Under the pieces are notes generated by a model. The model saw nothing but the letters and a program-made list of their open reading frames with translations. It searched no databases and was not told the DNA's origin. DNA of 64,000 nt, from contig JAQXHU010000124.1 of NCBI GenBank assembly GCA_029007435.1, positions 1 to 64,000 of the forward strand. The letters are read 5' to 3'. This stretch comes from Bacteroidales bacterium (lineage in GTDB: Bacteria; Bacteroidota; Bacteroidia; Bacteroidales; UBA932). Positions 15,316-22,944 of this stretch are shown in pieces (position 1 is the stretch's first letter; every line of letters begins with the position of its first letter). Position numbers and translations under genes: made by a program.

Positions 15316-18300
15316 ATGGCAAAAGTATTGAGATTGCATAATCAGTCAAATGACAACATCACCGATTGGGGTAAATGCGCCAAGTATGGCTCTAATGTCA
15401 TTAATCAGATAGAAGATCCCGCTGGGGCTACAGCAAAGAAGGAAATCACATCCATTCCTTCCCCTTTTGCGCGTATCGATCTGGCAAAGACCGCGTTCAG
15501 GATTGTTGCCAATTCAAATAACCTTGATGGAAACACAATTCATCATAAACTGGTTTCAGACTGTCTTGATATCGGGGAAATCTTGTTTAATTATGACAAA
15601 CTCGCCGATCAACTTGATATTATCGTATGGGACAGGGAAACTGAAATCAACAGGCTCAAAAGCAGTAGAGAAGATGGGCATCGAATCCTTGGTCAGACTC
15701 TTGACATGTACCTTAATCAAGATGCAAAGGCATATAATTTCGACAAACTTGACAAGATATTTCTTTTGAACTATAAGGGTAAAGGCCGCCCAGATCCTTC
15801 AATGAATATAATCGGTGCAACATCACCATGCACTCTATTCTTCAGCTCGGCCAATGACCTTCAATATGCGTCAGAGTATCTTCGCTCGAGTGGAAAAGAC
15901 AAGCCGTTCGATAGCGAATACTCGCCTCTTTATCAAAGAGACTTCCAGTTCCAGAAATATATATACTCTCTTAGAGAAGCTTATGGGCAATCTCAGTTTG
16001 CAAAAGATTTCCCGGAGTTTGATCTATATATTGAAGAGAGCAGCCGATGGCTTACAGATGAGCAAAAAGACGAGATTGACAAGTTGAACAATCAAAGTAT
16101 CAATGCCTACCCTCCGCTTGAAGTTGGAGGCAATACAGTCAGTGTTTGTGGAATGAAGTTCAGAAAGAGCATTGGAACAACCGCTTCTATCATTCGCAGT
16201 GACTTTACCGTCAAGAGTTCCATTGAACACGATAAGATGCCTCTTGTCATCCCTGTTGAGACTGGTAACAGCTATACTGATCTCACTTATATTCAGGATA
16301 AATGGCAGGATACAAATCACGCTCCGTACGAAGAGAGAAAGTCTATTTCAGAAAGGACGCTTCCTCACTCAGCGGACAAATATCCATATCTCACTATCAG
16401 TGATTTCCTGCAGCCAACAGTTCTTTCGATGCCTTATCCACTCAGCAAAGATTATTTCAATGGCAATATCAGTGGAAATTTGAATGACAGTTGTTTCTTG
16501 TTACCATTGACAGATACATTTTTTGAGTATTTTACCGTTGAAGATCTCCAGACACAAATGCCTGATGGAAAAGATATGATTGAAATGAAGGCTCTTGCCG
16601 GTGGCAGTCTTTCAGTGACATTGAGAATTCCTATTCAGAAAGGAAGATACGTTCAGTACTATAGGGAGTATTATAATAGCAACAAACCGGACATTGAGCA
16701 GAACAAGGGTTCCGTGAAGGAGATAAGCTTTGGCCTTGGCGTATTCCCTCTGGTCAAGTTTAATGAGGGAACGGATCCTTATTATAGAATTGCGTTCCTG
16801 AGTAAGCAACGAGGCAGCAGCCTTTCTTTCGCAAAGAGTAATACCGCTGTTGAGTGCATCAAGACAACCAGACGGCAGCCTGGCGACAACTGTGGTGTTG
16901 AATCCTATGTCGTAGAGAACCGGTTCTCTCACATCTATGTATTAGCGAATGGAGTTAAAAATGTCATTATACCTCTATTCAAGCAACTAAACAACTCAAA
17001 GGTATTTACATTTGCTGTTGATTTCGGAACAACAAATACTCACGTGGAGTATTCAATTGACGGTTCATCAACATCTTTCCCGCTGGATATAAAGAGCACT
17101 GAAGTTCAGATGGTCAGGATGCATTCACGATACTCTGACCTTGATATAAATGGCGCCTTTGCAGATGCATTTGTGCCAGAAACCATCAATGATGGAGACG
17201 AGTACGCATTCCCTATGCGCACAGCATTTGCCGAGTATGTAAATATTGATTATAATAGGAATACAAACAGTCTTGCCGACGGTAACATACCATTCCGCTA
17301 TGAGAAGGTGGATACACCTAACTATCATGATGTAAAGACAGACATCAAGTGGTCTAATCGCGAGTCAGCCAGGGTAAAACTGTATCTCGACAACCTTTTT
17401 CTCATTATGAGAAACAAGGTTCTCATCAACGGTGGCCGTCTATCTGAGACAAAGGTGGTATGGTTCTATCCTGTCAGCATGACGAGAGCACGTAGAAATG
17501 AGTTTGACAACGTATGGCAGTCACTTTACAAGAAGTATTTTGGCGAGGATGTTGAAAATAACCTTCTCACAATGTCAGAATCTGTTGCTCCTTATGACTA
17601 TTATAAGAGGAAGAAGGGAGCTAAATCCAATGTAGTGACAGTTGATATCGGAGGTGGCACAACAGATATCTATGTAGTTGAAGACAGCAAGCCTAAGTTC
17701 TTGTCATCATTCAGATTTGCCGCAAACTCTATCTTTGGTGACGGCTATAACTTCCCGAGCGAGAACAACGGATTCGTTGTCAGGTATAAGGACAAGATAA
17801 TGAGCATTCTTGAAAGCAACAGCGGCCAGAAGGGAATCAACGATTTGATTAGTGCTTATGAGGACATTGAGCATCGTGAGAATTCAAATGACGTAATTGC
17901 TTACTTCTTCTCCCTGGCTTCTCATAAAGCCATCGTTGAGAAACGGATTCCTCTTAACTTTCAGGAGATGCTTGCTAAAGATGAGAAACTCAAGTATGTC
18001 TTCATCGTATTTTATGGTGCAATCATCTACTATGTAGCCAAAATGATGAAAAATGAAGGATTGAGCCTGCCCCAGACAATTGCATTCAGCGGTAACGGGT
18101 CCAAAACATTGAAGGTGCTTTCTACCGACAAGGAAACGGTTGCAAAGTTTGCATCGCTCATTTTCGAGAAAGTATTTGGTCAGAAATATTCCGAAACCAA
18201 TCTTGAGGTAATATTTGACAGCGAGCCTAAACTTGCTACCTGCAAAGGCGGTATTGTAAATAAAGACAAACAGACATTTGATCAGATTCAGGAACTCAGG

Positions 18301-18657
18301 AAGTCTCTCCTTGGTACTGATGACAGCACATTGTCTGAAGGTCTTACTTACGCTCAAATAGATGAAAGCATCAAGAAGAATGTCGCCAATCAGGTAAGAG
18401 AGTGCATCGACTTCATCTTCAGTATAAATTCCGAGAACAAGAACTTTTTCATCAATGATCTTGCAGCAGATTCCGGCAGTCTTGAGACTGTAAAGAGAAT
18501 CTGTAAGACTGACCTTATGGAATATACAAAGCAGGGATTTGACAACAAGATGGAAGAGCTCAGGTCCTGGGGCCTTGGTGCAGATGCTGAGATTGAGGAA
18601 ACGCTGTTCTTTTATCCGCTTGTCGCTATTTTAAGTAAACTTGCAAGGGAGGTTTAG
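15316..18657 (+). CDS. Very large Hsp70/actin-like ATPase with novel N-terminal region
   Basis: This is a 1113-residue protein. The C-terminal half has the full actin/Hsp70/sugar-kinase nucleotide site: phosphate-1 DFGTTNT (569-575), phosphate-2 DIGGGTTD (777-784) and the adenosine motif AFSGNGS (923-929). The N-terminal 560 residues match nothing I know and may be a substrate or partner platform. It has no signal peptide or membrane helix and is probably cytoplasmic. It resembles, in fold only, large actin-like proteins such as SrfB. Placed directly after a tubulin-like gene in one operon, it pairs the two prokaryotic cytoskeletal NTPase folds. Confidence 0.78.
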   Translation: MAKVLRLHNQSNDNITDWGKCAKYGSNVINQIEDPAGATAKKEITSIPSPFARIDLAKTAFRIVANSNNLDGNTIHHKLVSDCLDIGEILFNYDKLADQLDIIVWDRETEINRLKSSREDGHRILGQTLDMYLNQDAKAYNFDKLDKIFLLNYKGKGRPDPSMNIIGATSPCTLFFSSANDLQYASEYLRSSGKDKPFDSEYSPLYQRDFQFQKYIYSLREAYGQSQFAKDFPEFDLYIEESSRWLTDEQKDEIDKLNNQSINAYPPLEVGGNTVSVCGMKFRKSIGTTASIIRSDFTVKSSIEHDKMPLVIPVETGNSYTDLTYIQDKWQDTNHAPYEERKSISERTLPHSADKYPYLTISDFLQPTVLSMPYPLSKDYFNGNISGNLNDSCFLLPLTDTFFEYFTVEDLQTQMPDGKDMIEMKALAGGSLSVTLRIPIQKGRYVQYYREYYNSNKPDIEQNKGSVKEISFGLGVFPLVKFNEGTDPYYRIAFLSKQRGSSLSFAKSNTAVECIKTTRRQPGDNCGVESYVVENRFSHIYVLANGVKNVIIPLFKQLNNSKVFTFAVDFGTTNTHVEYSIDGSSTSFPLDIKSTEVQMVRMHSRYSDLDINGAFADAFVPETINDGDEYAFPMRTAFAEYVNIDYNRNTNSLADGNIPFRYEKVDTPNYHDVKTDIKWSNRESARVKLYLDNLFLIMRNKVLINGGRLSETKVVWFYPVSMTRARRNEFDNVWQSLYKKYFGEDVENNLLTMSESVAPYDYYKRKKGAKSNVVTVDIGGGTTDIYVVEDSKPKFLSSFRFAANSIFGDGYNFPSENNGFVVRYKDKIMSILESNSGQKGINDLISAYEDIEHRENSNDVIAYFFSLASHKAIVEKRIPLNFQEMLAKDEKLKYVFIVFYGAIIYYVAKMMKNEGLSLPQTIAFSGNGSKTLKVLSTDKETVAKFASLIFEKVFGQKYSETNLEVIFDSEPKLATCKGGIVNKDKQTFDQIQELRKSLLGTDDSTLSEGLTYAQIDESIKKNVANQVRECIDFIFSINSENKNFFINDLAADSGSLETVKRICKTDLMEYTKQGFDNKMEELRSWGLGADAEIEETLFFYPLVAILSKLAREV

Positions 18658-18659
18658 TT

Positions 18660-19301
18660 ATGGAACAACTTACATTATTATCCCCATTCATAGCAGTAGC
18701 AGCAACGATTATCGCTATACTTGCCAGTGTTATATTTTTTGTTAAATGCAGTTGTCTCAGTGACAAGATTGATGAATTAAACGAGCGTATCGATAAGCGC
18801 AAGGCTGATGCTAATCTTATGGATTTAAGATTCAGGCGTGAAATTGAAGCCCTTAAAACTCAGTTACACTCATTGTCGCCTCAAGATAATCAAGCACATA
18901 GAGCATCGGAAGAAAAGAATGCCGATTCGAATGAAGCAGCATATGCAACTGTTAAATCAGAATTTCTGCCTGTAACAGATAAAACAAAGGATGCAGAGCA
19001 TACTCTATATGCTTCCTCATACGACAGCGAAAGGAACCAGTTCTTCGCTATAGAGTCATCTCCCTCGCAGAAAACAATTTATGAAATAACCTATTTCGAA
19101 AGTAATCCTCAAACTGGATATTTTACAATTTATAAAGAAGCTGAACATAAAGTGGTTGAATGCAGAGACCACCTTGATGCAGCTTCAGAAATCGAAGGCA
19201 GAGGTAAAAAAATTGATTGGAGCACTCTCAATCCGGGAAAACTTTCAAAGAAGGAGAATAATTGGGAAGTCGTGACACCCCTCACTGTAAAGTTTGTTTA
19301 A
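18660..19301 (+). CDS. Membrane-anchored coiled-coil protein of the cytoskeleton-motor system
   Basis: This 213-residue protein begins with one membrane helix (about residues 8-28), followed by a likely coiled coil rich in Lys, Glu, Leu and Ile (about 32-75), a low-complexity linker, and a compact C-terminal domain (about 115-213) of mixed strands. The start follows the ATPase gene by 2 bases and the stator gene begins 3 bases after its stop. I do not recognise a family. The layout suggests an adaptor between the membrane motor and a cytoplasmic partner. Confidence 0.65.
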   Translation: MEQLTLLSPFIAVAATIIAILASVIFFVKCSCLSDKIDELNERIDKRKADANLMDLRFRREIEALKTQLHSLSPQDNQAHRASEEKNADSNEAAYATVKSEFLPVTDKTKDAEHTLYASSYDSERNQFFAIESSPSQKTIYEITYFESNPQTGYFTIYKEAEHKVVECRDHLDAASEIEGRGKKIDWSTLNPGKLSKKENNWEVVTPLTVKFV

Positions 19302-19304
19302 GAC

Positions 19305-20819
19305 ATGTCGAATATTTTAATATCACTCATCATTCTTGGCTTTGCCGTATGTTTTCAATGGGCTTCTTTTGTTAAAACGCAGAAAACTCGAAAGAAACTG
19401 AAAAACATTTTTCCGAAATCATTCGCAAACTCCGTAGCTGCAGAACGAGATGAAGAGGAAAATACTGTTTGCATAAAGCTCCTTAAAAGCGGCTCGGAGA
19501 GCAAAATATTCGTTAAGATTGTTGAGTCCATCAATTATTATCTCCGCAAGAACAAAGGTGCAACCGATTATGCTATCCTGAAGGATATTACAGATCGCAA
19601 TTGCGATAGCCTGGAAGATGAGATTGATTCAACCGCCAGTGTACCGATTTACATTGGTCTATGTGGTACTGTTCTTGGCATAGTTTTCGGCGTTGCTATT
19701 CTCGCATTCGGCGGTGGTCTTGATCAGCTGCTTTCCAAGGAAGCCATAAACGGTGCGCAAGGAATCAAGGAACTTATGCAGGGTGTTGCTGTCGCAATGC
19801 TCACAACATTTTTTGGCGTTATCTTTACCATATTTGGGTCTCTGTCTCATAAAGAATCACAGAAAATCAATGAACAGCGTAAAAATGAGTTCTTAAGTTG
19901 GATGCAGGGAGAGTTGCTTCCTCAGATGAACACCAATATGGTCAGCACTCTGGATATGCTCCAGAGAAATCTTAACCAGTTCAATAAAGATTTCTCAGAT
20001 AACTCAAAAAATCTTAAGGATATCTTTGGTAATATCAACACTACGTATGACAACCAGGCGGAGATCCTTCGGCTGATAAAGAAACTCGATATAAATGGGA
20101 TGGCTGACGCAAACGTCAGAGTTCTCAGGGAACTTCAGGGATGCACAAGCCAAATTTCACTTCTCCAGTCTTTTCTCAATCAGTCGAACCAGTATTTAAG
20201 TGAAGTCCAAAAGATGAATCAGGAGCTGACTGACTATCAGGACAGGACTAAGCTTATTGAAAATATGGGCGAATTCTTCCAAAGCGAGATTGAGCAGATT
20301 GGTTTGCGAAAAGCTGCTATTAGTAAAGCAGTTGCTGATATTGATGCTGCCGTCGGAAAGTCATTCGAAGACCTCAAGACACATACTGTCGATGAATACG
20401 GCCAACTCAAAAGCTATACAGCTCAGGAGCATGCTGCCTTTCTTAAGGCAATAGAAGATCAGCAGGCTGCTCTTAACACACGACTTGCCGAAACAACCCA
20501 GATACTCGACGAATTGAAAAATCTTGTTGCAGTCAAGGAACAACTGGAGAAGATGACGTCAGCATATACATCTCAAACTGAAAAACTGGATACTCTCGCT
20601 GCAATTATGAAGCGTGTTGCAGATAAGGAGCCTAAGGTAATTGTGCAGGAAGGCGGTTCATCAAACGGAAGCATGCAGGCTATAATTTCTAAACCTGAGT
20701 TCCCTAAGGCAATGAAATGGAAGATGCCTTGGTGGGCGGTTGCGATTATGGGAATAACCAGTGCGAGCGTCGTTTCATGCTGTGTTTTATATGCTCTCCA
20801 CTTATTTGAGTTTATCTGA
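19305..20819 (+). CDS. MotA/TolQ/ExbB-type stator protein, ZorA-like
   Basis: This 504-residue protein has the MotA/ExbB channel signature: a helix starting near 112 with VPIYIGLCGTVLGIVFG (Pro114, Gly118, Gly121-Thr122, Gly125) and a second helix around ELMQGVAVAMLTTFFGVIF (about 156-175). An N-terminal helix precedes it. After the channel a long coiled coil (about 190-440) projects into the cytoplasm, as in ZorA of Zorya defence systems. Unusually, it ends with another membrane helix (about 477-500). It should form a proton- or sodium-driven motor with the next gene product, whose start is one base downstream. Confidence 0.8.
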   Translation: MSNILISLIILGFAVCFQWASFVKTQKTRKKLKNIFPKSFANSVAAERDEEENTVCIKLLKSGSESKIFVKIVESINYYLRKNKGATDYAILKDITDRNCDSLEDEIDSTASVPIYIGLCGTVLGIVFGVAILAFGGGLDQLLSKEAINGAQGIKELMQGVAVAMLTTFFGVIFTIFGSLSHKESQKINEQRKNEFLSWMQGELLPQMNTNMVSTLDMLQRNLNQFNKDFSDNSKNLKDIFGNINTTYDNQAEILRLIKKLDINGMADANVRVLRELQGCTSQISLLQSFLNQSNQYLSEVQKMNQELTDYQDRTKLIENMGEFFQSEIEQIGLRKAAISKAVADIDAAVGKSFEDLKTHTVDEYGQLKSYTAQEHAAFLKAIEDQQAALNTRLAETTQILDELKNLVAVKEQLEKMTSAYTSQTEKLDTLAAIMKRVADKEPKVIVQEGGSSNGSMQAIISKPEFPKAMKWKMPWWAVAIMGITSASVVSCCVLYALHLFEFI

Positions 20820-20820
20820 T

Positions 20821-21450
20821 ATGTCTCGCAAAAAAAGAGAAGAATCATTCTGGACTGGTTATTCTGACCTCATGACGAATCTATTTTTCGTCATGTTAAT
20901 GCTCTTTGTACTGGCAATTGCATTGCTCCATAAACGAGTAGTGGCTACTCAGGAACAATTGGACAGGATAGAAGAGTTAAACCAATCTATTGAGAAGATT
21001 GACCAAAAATATTTTGAGTATGACTCTCTATATAAAAGACATACACTAAAAGATATTCAAGTTTCTTTCAGGACAAACAGTTCAGACATAAATGACATCG
21101 ATCAGAGCCAGCTTGATAAGTTGGATAGTGCTGGTAGAGCAATTGTCACTTTTATGCAAAACGCAAAATCCTCGATTCCCGATGCGCAATACCTGCTTAT
21201 TATTGAGGGGCAGTCATCAAAGGATGGTTATGTAAGAAACTATGAGCTGAGTTACGAACGAGCTTTGGCGCTGATAACCTATTGGAAAGGTAATGGCATT
21301 GAATTTGATTCATTAGGTAATTGCGAGGTATTGATTGCAGGCAGTGGGCAGTCAAGTCGTTTTCGTTTAGAGCCGGACAATGGCGGTAATAAGAAGAACC
21401 AGCGTTTTGTCATACACATTATTCCTAAACCGGGTACTTTTGAGAAATAA
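20821..21450 (+). CDS. MotB/OmpA-type stator partner, ZorB-like
   Basis: I chose the ATG at 20821, one base after the stator stop; an upstream in-frame start would overlap that gene. The protein (209 residues) has a single N-terminal membrane helix headed by GYSDLMTNLFFVML, where Asp16 matches the ion-carrying Asp of MotB and ZorB. The periplasmic part ends in an OmpA-like peptidoglycan-binding domain with ELSYERALALI and a closing NQRFVIHI. With the preceding protein it should form an ion-powered stator unit anchored in the cell wall. Confidence 0.82.
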   Translation: MSRKKREESFWTGYSDLMTNLFFVMLMLFVLAIALLHKRVVATQEQLDRIEELNQSIEKIDQKYFEYDSLYKRHTLKDIQVSFRTNSSDINDIDQSQLDKLDSAGRAIVTFMQNAKSSIPDAQYLLIIEGQSSKDGYVRNYELSYERALALITYWKGNGIEFDSLGNCEVLIAGSGQSSRFRLEPDNGGNKKNQRFVIHIIPKPGTFEK

Positions 21451-22301
21451 TGCCAAGAAGTTTATCAATTCTTATTCTATCAATCCTTTGTGTATCCTGT
21501 AGTTGTGGAAGCACAAAGCAGAGTCTTCATAGCAGGAGTGACAGGATTGCAGGGTTGGATAACAGCTCTTACCAAACGCATCCATATTCGACGAACAAGC
21601 AAGAATATCAAAAATCCGCTTCTCTTGAGATTCCGATTGACAATAGACCGGTTAGTTCTCAGATTCTTAAAAGAGATGGATATCTCTTATCATATAATTC
21701 TGATACAAGGAATTGCAATTGGGTCGCTTACGAGTTGACACGAGAAGAGGCGAATGGTGAAATCCCTCGCAACAAAAAGTTCTATGAGGACTTTGATGTA
21801 ATAAGCCCGAGAGCAACCAATGAGGATTATAACGGATCTGGATGGTCCCGTGGACATATGGCTCCAGCGGGAGATATGAAGTGGAGCGAAAATGCAATGT
21901 ACCAAAGTTGTTTGCTTACTAACATCTGTCCTCAAGATGCTTCTTTGAATAGCGGCGCATGGGAGAGCATAGAGAAAAAGTGCAGATCGTTAGCTAAGCA
22001 AATGGGAAGAGTGTACATAGTATGCGGACCACTGTATAGTGGACCTGTAAGAACAATTGGCCACAATAATGTCAGAGTCCCTGACTCATTCTTCAAAGTT
22101 ATATTGGTTCCGGAAGGACAGTCATATTCATGCGTAGGATTCATCTTGCCCAATGAGCCTGTTCCTACTGCGCAGAAAGATAAATATGCAGTGAGCGTTG
22201 ACGATGTTGAACAAATTTGCGGAATGGACTTCTTCTCTAAGCTTCCTGATTCAATTGAAAATACTATTGAAGCTATAATACCTTGGTCATTAGTTAATTA
22301 A
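21450..22301 (+). CDS. DNA/RNA non-specific endonuclease (NUC family) with putative lipoprotein signal
   Basis: This is a Serratia-nuclease-type beta-beta-alpha metal endonuclease. The active-site motif is SRGHMAPAGD with His136 as general base (Ser replaces the usual Asp of DRGH). The metal-ligand region contains Asn167 and the helix GAWESIE with Glu175. The N-terminus is a hydrophobic export signal with Cys at 14, 17 and 19; Cys17 could be lipidated, but the lipobox is imperfect. The start shares one base with the previous stop (TAATG). Export implies action on DNA or RNA in the periplasm or outside, useful for defence, nutrient scavenging or killing. Confidence 0.82.
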   Translation: MPRSLSILILSILCVSCSCGSTKQSLHSRSDRIAGLDNSSYQTHPYSTNKQEYQKSASLEIPIDNRPVSSQILKRDGYLLSYNSDTRNCNWVAYELTREEANGEIPRNKKFYEDFDVISPRATNEDYNGSGWSRGHMAPAGDMKWSENAMYQSCLLTNICPQDASLNSGAWESIEKKCRSLAKQMGRVYIVCGPLYSGPVRTIGHNNVRVPDSFFKVILVPEGQSYSCVGFILPNEPVPTAQKDKYAVSVDDVEQICGMDFFSKLPDSIENTIEAIIPWSLVN

Positions 22302-22309
22302 GTAAAATT

Positions 22310-22786
22310 ATGAATCAATTTAGACTTTCCATTTTCGCCGTAATAATGGCATTACTCACAGCATCTTGTGCTTCACAATCTATGCCACAGAAGTTGAATG
22401 ACTTCGTTGATAAGGCTGAGTTGAAGTCTTCTTCATATTCGGAGTCAGATTGGGCAGAATCTGCCGCTGAATATCAGCAGTTGGTTGATGACTACATTAA
22501 TTCCGGGAAAGAATACAATGAAGAAGAGAAAAAGATGGCGGCAAGAGCAATGGGCAGATACCACGCACTGTTAATTAAGAATGGACTCGAAAAAGGTGCA
22601 TCTTTCTTGAAAATATTTGGCAATATGCTACCCGAGTATCTTGATGGATTTTCATCCGGCTTGGATGACAATGCGGATAGTTTAGGCTCTACTCTTGACA
22701 ATCTCTTTGATGAGGAGAAAATAGAGAGGTCGCTTGATGCTCTTGAAAACACACTTGAGAAAATTTTCGGTAACGAAATTGAGTAA
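22310..22786 (+). CDS. Small lipoprotein, last gene of the cytoskeleton-motor system
   Basis: This 158-residue lipoprotein (signal ending TASC, Cys20) has a mostly helical mature part: about 65 residues with many Glu and Ser, then a segment with repeated LD and LDNL patterns. It resembles small Bacteroidota lipoproteins of unknown function that contain a GRYHALL-like stretch. It lies 8 bases after the nuclease gene. It could be an immunity or chaperone protein for the nuclease, or only a surface component; the sequence does not decide. Confidence 0.6.
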   Translation: MNQFRLSIFAVIMALLTASCASQSMPQKLNDFVDKAELKSSSYSESDWAESAAEYQQLVDDYINSGKEYNEEEKKMAARAMGRYHALLIKNGLEKGASFLKIFGNMLPEYLDGFSSGLDDNADSLGSTLDNLFDEEKIERSLDALENTLEKIFGNEIE

Positions 22787-22825
22787 TAAAATGACAAAAC
22801 TGATACCCACATCAGAAACGAGACT

Positions 22826-22898
22826 GACCAAAAAGTCTGTAACATCGAGCGAAGCACGCAGTGCGTAGTCGAGATGACAAATAACAGGCTTTTTGGTC
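22826..22898. terminator. Large bidirectional hairpin terminator between convergent units
   Basis: GACCAAAAAGTCTGT and ACAGGCTTTTTGGTC form a 15-bp stem (one G-T pair) around an inner segment with a further small inverted repeat (ACGCA/TGCGT). The stem carries A and T runs on both sides and lies between the operon end and the convergent alkaline phosphatase gene, so it probably stops transcription from both directions. Confidence 0.7.
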
Positions 22899-22944
22899 AC
22901 CCTCGTCCTATGATTGCCCGGAAAGAAATTTCCAGCAAGGATGA

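Noticed and set aside
19305-21450. Classical Zorya defence system
   Set aside because: Only the motor pair matches; no ZorC, ZorD helicase or ZorE nuclease is present, and the other operon members are different.
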